DNA from: Pseudomonadota bacterium | Lineage (GTDB): Bacteria > Pseudomonadota > Alphaproteobacteria > Acetobacterales > Acetobacteraceae | DNA length: 6,544 nt | Assembly (NCBI GenBank): GCA_021785335.1 | Contig: JAJYFW010000105.1 | Coordinates: forward strand, 1 to 6,544 | Reading direction: 5' to 3' | Shown here: piece after piece, positions 6,169-6,544 of the stretch | How the letters are laid out: each line of letters starts with the position of its first letter | Position numbering within the stretch: position 1 is the first letter of the stretch | Made by a program: the position numbers and the translations under genes | Notes under the pieces: generated by a model | The model's input: only the letters and a program-made list of their open reading frames with translations | Databases searched by the model: none | What the model was told of the DNA's origin: nothing

Positions 6169-6544
6169 CTAGGACTTCTCCGCCAGCGCAGCGGCCTTCT
6201 TCATGATCTCGCCGGTCATCGGAATGAAGAACACGCCGACGTCGCGCCGCGAATGGATCTTGCCGCGCGAATCCTTCGTGTAGACGTAGAGGAACTGCCC
6301 GCGCTTCCACGGCTGTCCGATGGGGATCAGCATGATCCCGCCCTGCTTGAGTTGCTTGAACAGGTCGGGCGGCGCGAACTGTGCCGAGCACGTAACGATG
6401 ATGCGGTCGAATCCGCCCGTCACTTCCGGCCAGCCATAATAGCCGTCGCCCACGCGGCTGAAGACGTTGTCGTAGCCGAGCGGCTTGAAGATGCGATGCA
6501 CCGCCTTGCCGAGCGGCTCGATGATCTCGATCGTGTAGGCCTTG
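6169..6544 (-). CDS. pcm: Protein-L-isoaspartate O-methyltransferase, C-terminal part (5' end outside window)
   Basis: The last 124 residues of an SAM-dependent protein-L-isoaspartate (D-aspartate) O-methyltransferase, which methylates isoaspartyl residues in aged proteins to start their repair. Seen in order: YTIEIIEPLG near the window edge (the acidic segment after SAM motif I), YDNVFSRVGDGYYGWPE (the conserved GDG block), FDRIIVTCSA (motif II), and LKQGGIMLIPIG (motif III). The SAM-binding motif I (usually a GxGxGY segment) lies beyond the right edge. The C-terminal tail of about 45 residues, with RDVGVFFIPMTG and a lysine/alanine-rich end, differs in detail from enterobacterial Pcm, so it may be a divergent subtype and export cannot be judged without the N-terminus. 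No valid start lies in the window; the frame is open to the edge. It is followed by the dehalogenase-like gene after 42 bp. Confidence 0.85.
   Translation of the reverse strand, partial: KAYTIEIIEPLGKAVHRIFKPLGYDNVFSRVGDGYYGWPEVTGGFDRIIVTCSAQFAPPDLFKQLKQGGIMLIPIGQPWKRGQFLYVYTKDSRGKIHSRRDVGVFFIPMTGEIMKKAAALAEKS

Noticed and set aside
6145..6169. GC palindrome CCGCCGGCGG (6149-6158) and weak GCCGC/GCGGC pairing after the methyltransferase gene
   Set aside because: Short, with no following T-run, and common by chance in this base composition.

Overview
This is a GC-rich (roughly 70% by eye), densely coded bacterial chromosomal segment. The codon use, the gene families and the small secreted hypothetical protein suggest an alphaproteobacterium, perhaps of the Rhodospirillales/Acetobacteraceae type. 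That placement is inference. I see no transposase, integrase, phage gene, RNA gene or CRISPR array.

Layout. (1) Positions 1-1799, minus strand: two tandem paralogous amidohydrolase-family (ACMSD-like, metal-dependent TIM-barrel) genes joined by an ATGA stop/start overlap. The promoter-distal copy runs off the left edge and lacks its C-terminus. (2) A 45-bp divergent gap at 1800-1844. (3) Positions 1845-5213, plus strand: a compact four-gene run. It holds a 518-aa penicillin-recognising serine hydrolase closely resembling the D-aminopeptidase DAP of Ochrobactrum anthropi, a DinB-fold protein (ATGA overlap), an NAD-type short-chain dehydrogenase/reductase (own ribosome binding site), and a small exported six-cysteine protein of unknown function (one-base overlap). 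(4) Positions 5214-5232: a short convergent junction straddled by a 13-bp direct repeat that supplies both stop codons. (5) Positions 5233-6544, minus strand: an alpha/beta hydrolase with the full fluoroacetate/haloacetate dehalogenase signature, preceded by the C-terminal part of a protein-L-isoaspartate O-methyltransferase that runs off the right edge.

How the genes might work together. The four plus-strand genes are tightly spaced and probably co-transcribed, and the two amidohydrolases are almost certainly translationally coupled. Amidohydrolases, an SDR and a dehalogenase side by side look like an accessory catabolic neighbourhood for small organic acids or xenobiotics, but no substrate can be read from the sequence and no known pathway is evident. 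I did not find a convincing novel system. The points most worth a second look are the dehalogenase active site, the DAP-like peptidase, the exported cysteine-rich protein, and the stop-codon repeat at the convergent junction.
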